Shown: in pieces, positions 57,005 through 64,000 of the stretch
Numbering within the stretch: position 1 is the first letter of the stretch
Layout of the letters: every line of letters begins with the position of its first letter
NCBI RefSeq assembly: GCF_027922325.1
Contig: NZ_BSFL01000001.1
Location: forward strand, 1,111,610-1,175,609
DNA from: Methylopila turkensis
GTDB lineage: Bacteria; Pseudomonadota; Alphaproteobacteria; Rhizobiales; Methylopilaceae
Length of the DNA stretch: 64,000 nt
Reading direction: 5' to 3'
The notes under the pieces: model-generated
The model's input: the letters and a program-made list of their open reading frames with translations, nothing else
What the model was told of the DNA's origin: nothing
Databases searched by the model: none
Translations under genes and position numbers: made by a program

Positions 57005-57814
57005 GTGAACGCATCGTCCGCCCTCCTCGCCGTCATCGCCGCCGCAGCGCCGCTCGGCGCGCGCGCCGACGACGCGCCCTGCCGGCTCGCCGCGCCGCCG
57101 GAGGCGGTGACGGCCGCGCGCGCCCTGGACGGCGAGACGCTCGCGCTCGCGGACGGGCGCGAGGTGCGGCTCGCCGGCGTGCTGGCGCCGCGGCTCCCGC
57201 TCGACCGCGACGGCGGCTGGCCGGCGGGCGACGAGGCCCGGCGGGCGCTCGGGGCGGAGGCGGCTGGCCGGACCCTGGTTCTTCGCGCGGCGGACCGGCC
57301 GGACCGGCACGGCCGCCTCGTCGGCTATCTCGCCGCTCCCGACGCCCCGGACCACGCCGGCCTGTCCGCGCGGCTTGCGCGCGCGGGGGCGGTCCGCGTC
57401 GCGGCCGACCGCGCCGGGCGTGACTGCGGCGCCACGCTCGCCGCGGCGGAGTCCGTCGCGCGCCGCCAGCGCCTTGGTTTGTGGGCCTATCCATACTACG
57501 AGGTTCGCGACGCGTCGGACGCTGGAGCCTTCGCCGACTCGGCGGGCCGTTTCGAACTCGCCGAAGGGCGGGTGGCGAGCGTGAGGTCGGCCGGCGGCCG
57601 GACCTATGTGAACTTCGGCGCGCGATGGCGCGACGCGCTGGCGCTCACCATATCCGGGAGCGCGCTCGCGCGGCTTGGCGGACTGGCCGCGCTGCGGATC
57701 GAGCCGGGCGCGCGGCTCAGGGTGCGGGGCGTCGTGGAGCGGCGGCTCGGGCCGACGATTTCGATCACGGAGGCGGCGCAGGTCGAGCGCCTTGCGGGCG
57801 TGGTCGGCAGATGA
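57005..57814 (+). CDS. Exported thermonuclease-like (SNase-fold) protein
   Basis: A 269-residue protein starting with a GTG at 57005 that gives a signal peptide (about 1-21, ending LGARA). Residues about 33-165 look like a staphylococcal-nuclease fold (ALDGETLALADGREVRLAGVLAPR and RPDRHGRLVGYLAAPD), but the full catalytic Arg-Asp-Glu set is not clear. A second domain RFELAEGRVASVRSAGGRTYVNFGARWRDALALTIS follows, typical of alphaproteobacterial proteins of this kind. Catalysis is not certain. Its stop overlaps the ATG of the M48 protease gene. Confidence 0.78.
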   Translation: MNASSALLAVIAAAAPLGARADDAPCRLAAPPEAVTAARALDGETLALADGREVRLAGVLAPRLPLDRDGGWPAGDEARRALGAEAAGRTLVLRAADRPDRHGRLVGYLAAPDAPDHAGLSARLARAGAVRVAADRAGRDCGATLAAAESVARRQRLGLWAYPYYEVRDASDAGAFADSAGRFELAEGRVASVRSAGGRTYVNFGARWRDALALTISGSALARLGGLAALRIEPGARLRVRGVVERRLGPTISITEAAQVERLAGVVGR

Positions 57815-59286
57815 TGGGAGCGTGGTCGGGCATGCGGTGTTTCGGACGAGGCGCACTTGCGATCGTCTGCCTCGCCGCGCTCGCGGGCTGCGGCAGCTTG
57901 CAGGCCGAAAAGCCGGCGCCGCAGCCGATCGTCCCGCCGTCCGCGCCCAAGGTCGTGGGCCCTCCGACGGCGGTCAGCCAGGAGCAGGCCCGCATCGCCG
58001 CGGCCTATGGCGGCGTCTATGACAAGCCCGAGCTCACCGCGCTGCTGAACAGCGTGGCCGACCGGCTGGCCTCGACCTCCGACCGGCCGGACCTGCGCTA
58101 CAAGGTGACCCTGCTGAATTCGCCGCTCGTGAACGCGTTCGCGCTGCCGAACGGCAGCCTCTACGTTACCCGCGGCCTGCTCGCGATCGCGAACGACACC
58201 TCCGAAGTGGCCGCGGTGCTCGCGCACGAGATGGCGCACGTGACCGCGCGCCACGCCTTCCAGCGCGCCGACGAGGAGCGCAAGGCCGTGCTCGTCAGCC
58301 GGGTGGTGTCGGACGTGCTGGAGGACCGCGAGGCCGGCGCGGTGGCGCTCGCCAAGAGCAAGCTGTCGCTCGCGAGCTTCTCGCGTTCGCAGGAGCTCGA
58401 GGCCGACCGCATCGGCGTGCAGAACATCGCCCGCGCCGGCTTCGACCCCTACGGCGCGTCGCGCTTCCTGCTGTCGATGGGCCGCCAGACCGAGCTGCGC
58501 AGCGCCGCGCTCGGCCAGAAGCCGGCGCAGCCCGGCCTCGACTTCCTGTCGACCCATCCGTCGACGCCCGAACGCGTGCAGCTCGCGGTGTCGGCCGCGC
58601 GCCAGATCGGCGCGCCCGGCCTCGGCGAGCGCGACCGCGACCGCTACCTCGCCGCGCTCGACGGACTGGTCTACGGCGACGATCCCTCCCAGGGCTACGC
58701 GCGCGGTCGTCGCTTCCTGCACCCGCGCCTCGGGTTCACCTTCATGGCGCCCGAGGGCTTCATCTTCGAGAACGGCTCAGAGGCGCTGCTGGGCGTCGCC
58801 CCGGACGGCCGCGCGCTCCGCCTCGACGCCGCCCGCCTCGGCTCGGGCCAGAGCCTCGACGGCTACATCCAGGAGGGCTGGATCGAGGGCACCGAGCCTG
58901 GCCCGGTGGAGCGGCTCGACGTAAACGGCATGGAGGCGGTGACCATCGTCGCCAAGGGCAGCGAATGGACCTTCCGCTTCGTGGCGGTGAAGTTCGGCGC
59001 CGACGTCTACCGCCTGATCTTCGCCGCGCGCGAGCTGACGCCCGAGATCGACGCCGGTTTCCGCGCCTCGCTGTCCTCGTTCCGCCGGCTGTCGCAGGCC
59101 GAGATCGAGAGCGCGCGGCCGCTCCGCATCGAGACCGAGACCGTGCGTCCGGGCGAGACCGACGCCACCTTCGCCGCTCGCATGGCGCTGCCGGACCGCG
59201 CGATCGAGCGCTTCGCGGTGCTGAACGGCTTCGCGCCGGGCGAGCCGCTGCGGGCCGGCGCCAAGGTCAAGGTCGTCCGGGAGTAA
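57811..59286 (+). CDS. M48-family metalloprotease lipoprotein
   Basis: A 491-residue zinc protease, probably a periplasm-facing lipoprotein of the BepA/YfgC or LoiP type. Lipobox LAGC with Cys27; zinc motif HEMAH (139-143) and the third ligand in SRSQELEADRIG. The protease part covers about 65-290; the rest (290-491) holds a PF-unknown domain and a short C-terminal LysM-like end (ETVRPGETDATFAARMALPDRAIERFAVLNG). Such proteases help check outer-membrane protein assembly. ATG 57811 overlaps the stop of the SNase-like gene (ATGA), so translation is coupled. Confidence 0.92.
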   Translation: MMGAWSGMRCFGRGALAIVCLAALAGCGSLQAEKPAPQPIVPPSAPKVVGPPTAVSQEQARIAAAYGGVYDKPELTALLNSVADRLASTSDRPDLRYKVTLLNSPLVNAFALPNGSLYVTRGLLAIANDTSEVAAVLAHEMAHVTARHAFQRADEERKAVLVSRVVSDVLEDREAGAVALAKSKLSLASFSRSQELEADRIGVQNIARAGFDPYGASRFLLSMGRQTELRSAALGQKPAQPGLDFLSTHPSTPERVQLAVSAARQIGAPGLGERDRDRYLAALDGLVYGDDPSQGYARGRRFLHPRLGFTFMAPEGFIFENGSEALLGVAPDGRALRLDAARLGSGQSLDGYIQEGWIEGTEPGPVERLDVNGMEAVTIVAKGSEWTFRFVAVKFGADVYRLIFAARELTPEIDAGFRASLSSFRRLSQAEIESARPLRIETETVRPGETDATFAARMALPDRAIERFAVLNGFAPGEPLRAGAKVKVVRE

Positions 59287-59301
59287 CCACCGGCGCGGAC
59301 C

Positions 59302-59580
59302 TCACGGCCGGCCCGGCTCCTCCGGCGCGCGGGCGTCGATCGCGAGCGCGTGGACGGGGCCTGCGAGCTCCTCAGCCAGCAGCGCGTTCACGCGGCGGTG
59401 GCGGTCGATCCGGCCGACGCCGGAGAACGCCTGAGACACCACCCGCACGCGGAAATGGGTCTCGCCCTCGGGCCGCGCGCCGGCGTGCCCCGCATGGAGG
59501 TGGCTTTCGTCGATCACCTCGAGCCGGACGGGCGCGAAGGCCTGCGTCAGCTTGGCCTCGATGCGCGCGCGGACCGTCAT
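59302..59580 (-). CDS. BolA-family protein
   Basis: A 92-residue protein with the BolA fold: DESHLHAGHAGARPEGETHFRVRVVSQAFSGVGRIDRHRRVNALLAEELAGPVHALAIDARAP, including the FxGxxRIxRHRxV core and a conserved His. BolA proteins work with monothiol glutaredoxins in iron-sulfur handling and with morphology or stress genes. Tail to tail with the M48 gene and divergent from the J-domain gene. Confidence 0.93.
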   Translation of the reverse strand: MTVRARIEAKLTQAFAPVRLEVIDESHLHAGHAGARPEGETHFRVRVVSQAFSGVGRIDRHRRVNALLAEELAGPVHALAIDARAPEEPGRP

Positions 59581-59720
59581 GGCGCTTCCTCCCTCACGTC
59601 GCGAAGCAGCGCGGATCAGGACTGCGGCCGGCTCCCCGCGTCAAGCCCGCATCACGCCTCAGCGGGTTTGCGGTCCGCGTTCTTGTTCCCTCCCGTCGCC
59701 CCACCCATAATGACCCCGTG

Positions 59721-60362
59721 ATGAAGCTCGACAGCCCTTGGTTCGATAGAATCCGCGTCTCGAAGGCGACGGCGGAGCGGCCGCAGCCGCAGACGCCGCG
59801 CTGCGACCATCCCGGCTGCCGCCAGCCGGGTGTCCATCGCGCGCCTAAGGGGCGCGACCGCGAGAACGAGTACTGGCGCTACTGCCTCGAGCATGTGCGC
59901 GCCTACAATCAGAACTACAATTTCTTCTCCGGCATGTCCGACGACGCCGTGATCGCGTACCAGAAGGACAGCCAGACGGGTCACCGGCCGACCTGGCAGA
60001 TGGGCCAGAACGGCGCGACGGCGACGCCGGAGGCCCGCGCCAAGGCCGGGAGCGGCCGTCGCGGCCGCAACCGCGGCTGGGCGGGCGACCACGTCTTCGA
60101 GGACAACTTCGATCTTTTCGGCGAGGAGGGCGCGACGCCGCGCCCGGAGAAGCCGAAACGCGAGGTGCGCAAGGTCGAGCTCAAGTCGCTCGAGGCGCTC
60201 AACCTCGGCGCCGGCGCGTCGCGCGAGGAGATCAGGGCCCGCTACAAGGAGCTGCTGATCCGGTTCCATCCCGACACCAACGGCGGCGATCGCGGCGCAG
60301 AGGACAAATTGCGCGAGATCATCCAAGCCTATAACTATCTTCGATCCGCCGGCTTCTGCTGA
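59721..60362 (+). CDS. J-domain protein with N-terminal Cys/His motif
   Basis: A 213-residue DnaJ-like co-chaperone. The C-terminal J domain (about 150-213) has SLEALNLGAGASREEIRARYKELLIRFHPDTNGGDRGAEDKLREIIQAYNYLRS with the intact HPD. The N-terminal half contains Cys28, Cys33, His39, Cys55 and His58 (CDHPGC...YCLEH), a possible zinc site. It likely directs DnaK to a particular client. The J domain is at the end, not the start, as in the short proteins placed beside cobS in Rhizobiales. Confidence 0.87.
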   Translation: MKLDSPWFDRIRVSKATAERPQPQTPRCDHPGCRQPGVHRAPKGRDRENEYWRYCLEHVRAYNQNYNFFSGMSDDAVIAYQKDSQTGHRPTWQMGQNGATATPEARAKAGSGRRGRNRGWAGDHVFEDNFDLFGEEGATPRPEKPKREVRKVELKSLEALNLGAGASREEIRARYKELLIRFHPDTNGGDRGAEDKLREIIQAYNYLRSAGFC

Positions 60363-60436
60363 CCTGACCGCAATTTCCGCGCGCCCGCGCGCCGCCGGAC
60401 CCCGCATCACGACGTGCGGGTCCGCCTGGAGGCTCC

Positions 60437-61441
60437 ATGACCACCGTCGCTCTTGAAACGTCCGCCGACGCCCCCGCTCCGACGCCCGACATGAAGGTCT
60501 CGGTGCGCCAGACGTTCGGCATCGAGAGCGACCTCGAGGTGCCGGCGTTCAGCGAATCCCACGGCGCCGTGCCGGACCTCGATCCCGACTACCTGTTCGA
60601 CCACGACACCACGCTCGCGATCCTCGCAGGCTTCGCGCGCAACCGCCGCGTCATGGTCACGGGCTACCATGGCACGGGCAAGTCGACGCATATCGAGCAG
60701 GTGGCGGCGCGGCTGAACTGGCCCTGCGTGCGCGTCAACCTCGACAGCCACGTCAGCCGCATCGACCTGATCGGCAAGGACGCGATCGTGGTCAAGGACG
60801 GGCTTCAGGTGACCGAGTTCCGCGACGGCATCCTGCCCTGGGCGCTGCAGAACAACGTGGCGCTGGTGTTCGACGAGTACGACGCCGGCCGCCCCGACGT
60901 GATGTTCGTGATCCAGCGCGTGCTGGAGCAGTCCGGCAAGCTGACGCTGCTCGACCAGCGCCGGGTCATCCGCCCGCACCCGGCCTTCCGCCTGTTCGCG
61001 ACCGCCAACACGGTGGGCCTCGGCGACACGTCCGGCCTCTATCACGGCACCCAGCAGATCAACCAGGGCCAGATGGACCGCTGGTCGATCGTCACAACGC
61101 TGAACTACCTCGCCCACGACCGGGAGGTGGACATCGTGCTCGCCAAATCGCCGCTCTACCAGCGCGAGAAGGGCGGCAGGGACACCGTGTCCAAGATGGT
61201 GCGCCTCGCCGACCTGACCCGGCAGGCCTTTATCAACGGCGACCTGTCGACCGTCATGAGCCCGCGCACCGTGATCACCTGGGCCGAAAACGCCGACATC
61301 TTCGGCGACGCCGGCTTCGCGTTCCGCCTCACCTTCCTGAACAAGTGCGACGAGCTGGAGCGCAGCCTGGTGGCCGAGTTCTATCAGCGCTGCTTCGGCC
61401 GCGAACTGCCGGAGAGCGCCGTCAACGTGGCGATGAGCTGA
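60437..61441 (+). CDS. cobS: Aerobic cobaltochelatase subunit CobS
   Basis: A 334-residue AAA+ ATPase that, with CobT and CobN, inserts cobalt into hydrogenobyrinic acid a,c-diamide in B12 synthesis. Walker [10 protein letters not shown] (76-84), Walker B LVFDEYD (143-149) and the sensor [11 protein letters not shown] are intact. First of the cobS-small gene-cobT run. No cobalamin riboswitch is seen upstream in the 74 bases before it, and cobN is not in the window. Confidence 0.97.
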   Translation: MTTVALETSADAPAPTPDMKVSVRQTFGIESDLEVPAFSESHGAVPDLDPDYLFDHDTTLAILAGFARNRRVMVTGYHGTGKSTHIEQVAARLNWPCVRVNLDSHVSRIDLIGKDAIVVKDGLQVTEFRDGILPWALQNNVALVFDEYDAGRPDVMFVIQRVLEQSGKLTLLDQRRVIRPHPAFRLFATANTVGLGDTSGLYHGTQQINQGQMDRWSIVTTLNYLAHDREVDIVLAKSPLYQREKGGRDTVSKMVRLADLTRQAFINGDLSTVMSPRTVITWAENADIFGDAGFAFRLTFLNKCDELERSLVAEFYQRCFGRELPESAVNVAMS

Positions 61442-61467
61442 CGCGCGGCGCGAGCGCTGGAGACCTC

Positions 61468-61857
61468 ATGGCGACCGCGGCGGATCTCGCTCCCGGACAG
61501 GCGTGGAGCTATCGCGGCGCGCAGCTTCCGAGCTCGCGGGTCGTGATCGGCCGGATCGACATCACCGGCGCGACGACGGTGGCGTCCGTCTCGATCGTGG
61601 ACGCGCCTTTGCCGGACCCAGAGACAGGCGCGCTGGCGCCCCGGCTCGTGGAGCACGCGCCGATCGCGATCGACGCCCTGCTCGCGAGTCTGCTGCGGCG
61701 CGAGGGCGACGCTCCGATCCCCGAGGGCTTCGAAGGCGGCTACCGCGTCTGGCGGAACGCCTTCGACGCGGGCCAGGGCGGCTTCTTCACGCTCGGCGTC
61801 GAGGAGATCGTTCGCATGTTTCAAACCGCCCTCGCCCCCCAGCGCGCGGCCCATTAG
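61468..61857 (+). CDS. Conserved small protein between cobS and cobT
   Basis: A 129-residue protein, not recognised. It has no signal peptide or membrane helix and ends in a helix GVEEIVRMFQTALAPQ. The ATG at 61468 follows CTGGAG; the gene lies 26 bases after cobS and 12 bases before cobT. Its place in the run suggests a role with the cobaltochelatase or in its regulation, but nothing in the sequence proves it. Confidence 0.75.
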   Translation: MATAADLAPGQAWSYRGAQLPSSRVVIGRIDITGATTVASVSIVDAPLPDPETGALAPRLVEHAPIAIDALLASLLRREGDAPIPEGFEGGYRVWRNAFDAGQGGFFTLGVEEIVRMFQTALAPQRAAH

Positions 61858-61869
61858 CGGAGGCGTCCC

Positions 61870-63750
61870 ATGTCCGGCTCCAACCGCAGACCCGGCGAGA
61901 AGGTCGCGCCGCCCGCCGAACCGTTCAAGCGGGCGGTGGCCGGCTGCCTGCGCGCGATCTCCGGCGAGCCTGAGATCGAGGTCGTCTATGCGTCCGAGCG
62001 CCCGTCGCTGACGCCCGATCGCGCCCGCCTGCCGGAGCCGCCGCGCCGCCTCACCGCCCATGACGTCGCGATCCTGCGCGGCCACGCCGATTCGATGGCG
62101 CTGCGTCTCGCCTGCCACGACAACGCCACCCACGCCCGGCTCGCGCCGCAGGGCACGGAGGCGCGCGCCGTGTTCGACGCCGTCGAGCAGGCCCGCGTCG
62201 AGGCGATCGGCGCCCGCCGCATGACCGGGACCGGCGACAACATCGCCGCCATGCTGGACGACCGCTATCACCGCGGCCCCTACGCCGAGGTCACCGACCG
62301 GGCCGACGCGCCGCTGCAGGACGCCGTCGCGCTGCTGGTGCGCGAGAAGCTGACCGGGCGGAAGCCGCCGGAGGCAGCGCAGAAACTGGTCGAGCTGTGG
62401 CGGCCCTGGATCGAGGACAAGGCCGGCGGCGATCTCGCCCGCCTCGACCGCGTGCTCGAGGACCAGGACGCCTACGCCCGCACGATTCGGGAGCTGCTGT
62501 CGTCGCTCGACATGGGCGAGGAGCTCGCCGCCGAACGGCAGGACAGCGAAGAGGAAGGCGATCCAGACGGCGAGGACGCGCCCCCGCAGGACGGCGAAGC
62601 CGCCGACGCGCCCGAAGACGTCGACGACGGCGCCGATCCCTCGGAGACCGATTCCTCCTCAGAGGTCGACGACGACGCCGAGCAGATGGAGGCGGCCGAC
62701 GCGCCGCCGACCGACGCGCCGGACGACGATGAACTCGGGGAAGCCGAGGAGGCGACCGAACCCTGGCGGCCCGCCGACGACAAACGCAACGAACGCGAGC
62801 GGCTGGAGTACTCGGCCTTCACCACCAAGTTCGACGAGGAGGCGCTCGCCGAGGACCTGTGCGACCCGGACGAGCTCGCGCGGCTCCGGGCCCATCTCGA
62901 CAAGCAGCTCTCGGCGCTGCAGGGCGTCGTCGGGCGGCTCGCGAACCGTCTGCAGCGCCGGCTGCTGGCGCAGCAGAGCCGGTCCTGGGACTTCGATCTC
63001 GAAGAGGGCGTGCTCGACCCGGCGCGGCTGTCGCGCGTGGTGGTCGACCCCTTGAGCGCGCTCACCTTCATGCGCGAGCGCGACACCGAGTTCCGCGACA
63101 CGGTCGTGACGCTGCTGCTCGACAATTCCGGCTCCATGCGCGGCCGTCCGATCACGGTCGCGGCCACCTGCGCCGACATTCTGGCCCGCACGCTGGAGCG
63201 CTGCGGCGTGAAGGTCGAGATTCTCGGCTTCACCACTCGCGCCTGGAAGGGCGGCCAGTCGCGCGAGCAGTGGCTCGCCTCGGGCAAACCGATGGCGCCG
63301 GGCCGCCTCAACGACCTCCGCCACATCATCTACAAGGCCGCCGACGCGCCCTGGCGGCGCACGCGCAAGAACCTCGGCCTGATGATGCGCGAGGGGCTGC
63401 TGAAGGAGAACATCGACGGCGAGGCGCTGGCCTGGGCGCATGAGCGCCTGCTGCGGCGGCCCGAGCAGCGGCGCATCCTGATGGTGATCTCGGACGGCGC
63501 GCCCGTCGACGACTCGACGCTTTCGGTCAACGCCGGCAACTTCCTCGAGAAGCACCTGCGCCGCGTGATCGAGGAGATCGAGACCCGCTCGCCGATCGAG
63601 CTGATCGCGATCGGCATCGGCCACGACGTCACTCGCTATTACCGTCGCGCGGTCACGATCGTGGACGCCGAAGAGCTCGGCGGTGTGATGACCGAGAAGC
63701 TCGCCGAACTGTTCGACGACGCGCCGCCGGCGCGCCGCACCCGCCACTGA
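61870..63750 (+). CDS. cobT: Aerobic cobaltochelatase subunit CobT
   Basis: A 626-residue partner of CobS. The N-terminal helical part (1-215) is followed by an acidic Asp/Glu/Pro linker (about 217-300) and a C-terminal von Willebrand A domain with the MIDAS motif DNSGS (418-422). Together CobS and CobT form a ring chaperone complex with CobN. Starts 12 bases after the small gene. The following gene begins 5 bases after its stop. Confidence 0.97.
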   Translation: MSGSNRRPGEKVAPPAEPFKRAVAGCLRAISGEPEIEVVYASERPSLTPDRARLPEPPRRLTAHDVAILRGHADSMALRLACHDNATHARLAPQGTEARAVFDAVEQARVEAIGARRMTGTGDNIAAMLDDRYHRGPYAEVTDRADAPLQDAVALLVREKLTGRKPPEAAQKLVELWRPWIEDKAGGDLARLDRVLEDQDAYARTIRELLSSLDMGEELAAERQDSEEEGDPDGEDAPPQDGEAADAPEDVDDGADPSETDSSSEVDDDAEQMEAADAPPTDAPDDDELGEAEEATEPWRPADDKRNERERLEYSAFTTKFDEEALAEDLCDPDELARLRAHLDKQLSALQGVVGRLANRLQRRLLAQQSRSWDFDLEEGVLDPARLSRVVVDPLSALTFMRERDTEFRDTVVTLLLDNSGSMRGRPITVAATCADILARTLERCGVKVEILGFTTRAWKGGQSREQWLASGKPMAPGRLNDLRHIIYKAADAPWRRTRKNLGLMMREGLLKENIDGEALAWAHERLLRRPEQRRILMVISDGAPVDDSTLSVNAGNFLEKHLRRVIEEIETRSPIELIAIGIGHDVTRYYRRAVTIVDAEELGGVMTEKLAELFDDAPPARRTRH

Positions 63751-63755
63751 CGCCT

Positions 63756-64000
63756 GTGCCCCGCTTTCTGGCCGCCCTCTGCGCGCTGCTCGCGCTCGCG
63801 CTCGCCTCCCCGCCGCAGGCCGCGCGAGCGCAGGCGACCGCGATCGACGTGGCCGCGACGCGGATCGACCGCTTCGACGTCGGCACGCCGGCCGGCGGCC
63901 GCTATGGCGAACTGGTGTTTCTCGGCGGACTGCGCCTGACCTCGACCGATCCGGCCTTCGGCGGACTGTCCGGCCTGCGCCTGTCGGAGGACGGCCGGCG
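63756..64000 (+). CDS. Exported esterase-like-phytase family protein, 5' part
   Basis: Reading frame cut by the window end after 81 residues. It starts with GTG 63756 and a signal peptide (PRFLAALCALLALALASPPQAARAQ), followed by the stretch ending FGGLSGLRLSEDGR, the usual start of the esterase-like activity of phytase proteins often found after cobT in Rhizobiales. The rest and any active-site residues are outside the window. Confidence 0.72.
   Translation, partial: MPRFLAALCALLALALASPPQAARAQATAIDVAATRIDRFDVGTPAGGRYGELVFLGGLRLTSTDPAFGGLSGLRLSEDGR

Noticed and set aside
60363..60436. Cobalamin riboswitch before cobS
   Set aside because: The gap is only 74 bases and shows no B12-box-like sequence or suitable fold.
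60437..63750. AAA+ ATPase plus vWA pair as a possible MoxR-type or defence system
   Set aside because: Both proteins match CobS and CobT in length and motifs, including the acidic linker and MIDAS; no effector gene is adjacent.

Overview
The window is typical chromosomal DNA of an alphaproteobacterium of the order Hyphomicrobiales (Rhizobiales). GC content is high, genes are densely packed, and several markers of the group are present: the aerobic cobaltochelatase pair cobS/cobT, a CpdR-type response regulator beside an N-formylglutamate amidohydrolase, a heme-gene cluster carrying a Mic60/mitofilin-like protein, and a suhB/alpha-r8-type small RNA next to an inositol-monophosphatase-family gene. 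The genus cannot be fixed from the sequence alone. No insertion sequence, phage gene, CRISPR array or rRNA operon was seen.

Layout. 0.2-10 kb: housekeeping genes (adenosine kinase, trpS, universal stress protein, an NlpC/P60 peptidase with a YqaA-type membrane protein and an M17 aminopeptidase, quinone oxidoreductase, hrpB, a TerB-like protein). 10.2-17.6 kb: tRNA-Thr, then a leftward heme block (hemC, hemD, Mic60-like, HemY-like) divergent from tsaD-gpsA. 17.7-21.5 kb: a GNAT acetyltransferase and a four-gene polar amino acid ABC transporter. 21.6-29.0 kb: the most accessory-looking stretch, with a sulfotransferase, an HU-like protein, an alpha/beta hydrolase with TPR repeats overlapping a bifunctional glycosyltransferase, a Tat-exported beta-helix protein and a methyltransferase. 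29.1-36.5 kb: amidohydrolase, tRNA-Val, cpdR, amidohydrolase, small RNA, hisN-like phosphatase, lipase-like hydrolase, Hsp20 with an RNA-thermometer-like leader, and threonine aldolase.

36.9-43.2 kb is gltB-gltD (glutamate synthase). 43.3-54.1 kb is envelope-related: a DUF459 SGNH hydrolase, an MltB-like transglycosylase, galU, a MotA/MotB-like stator pair outside any flagellar cluster, kdsD, two outer-membrane proteins and an orphan dTDP-glucose dehydratase. 54.2-59.6 kb holds a DeoR regulator, flavin reductase, a one-domain Lrp/AsnC protein, a cation efflux protein, a nuclease-like protein, an M48 lipoprotein protease and BolA. 59.7-64 kb is a J-domain protein followed by cobS, a small unknown gene, cobT and the start of a phytase-like esterase, cut by the window end.

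The strongest candidates for something little described are the fused GT8 plus DUF115/sialyltransferase-like protein with its overlapping hydrolase-TPR partner, the non-flagellar stator pair, and the RNA elements at the small RNA/hisN locus and in front of hsp20. All functional calls are by reading motifs and family resemblance; no database search was run.
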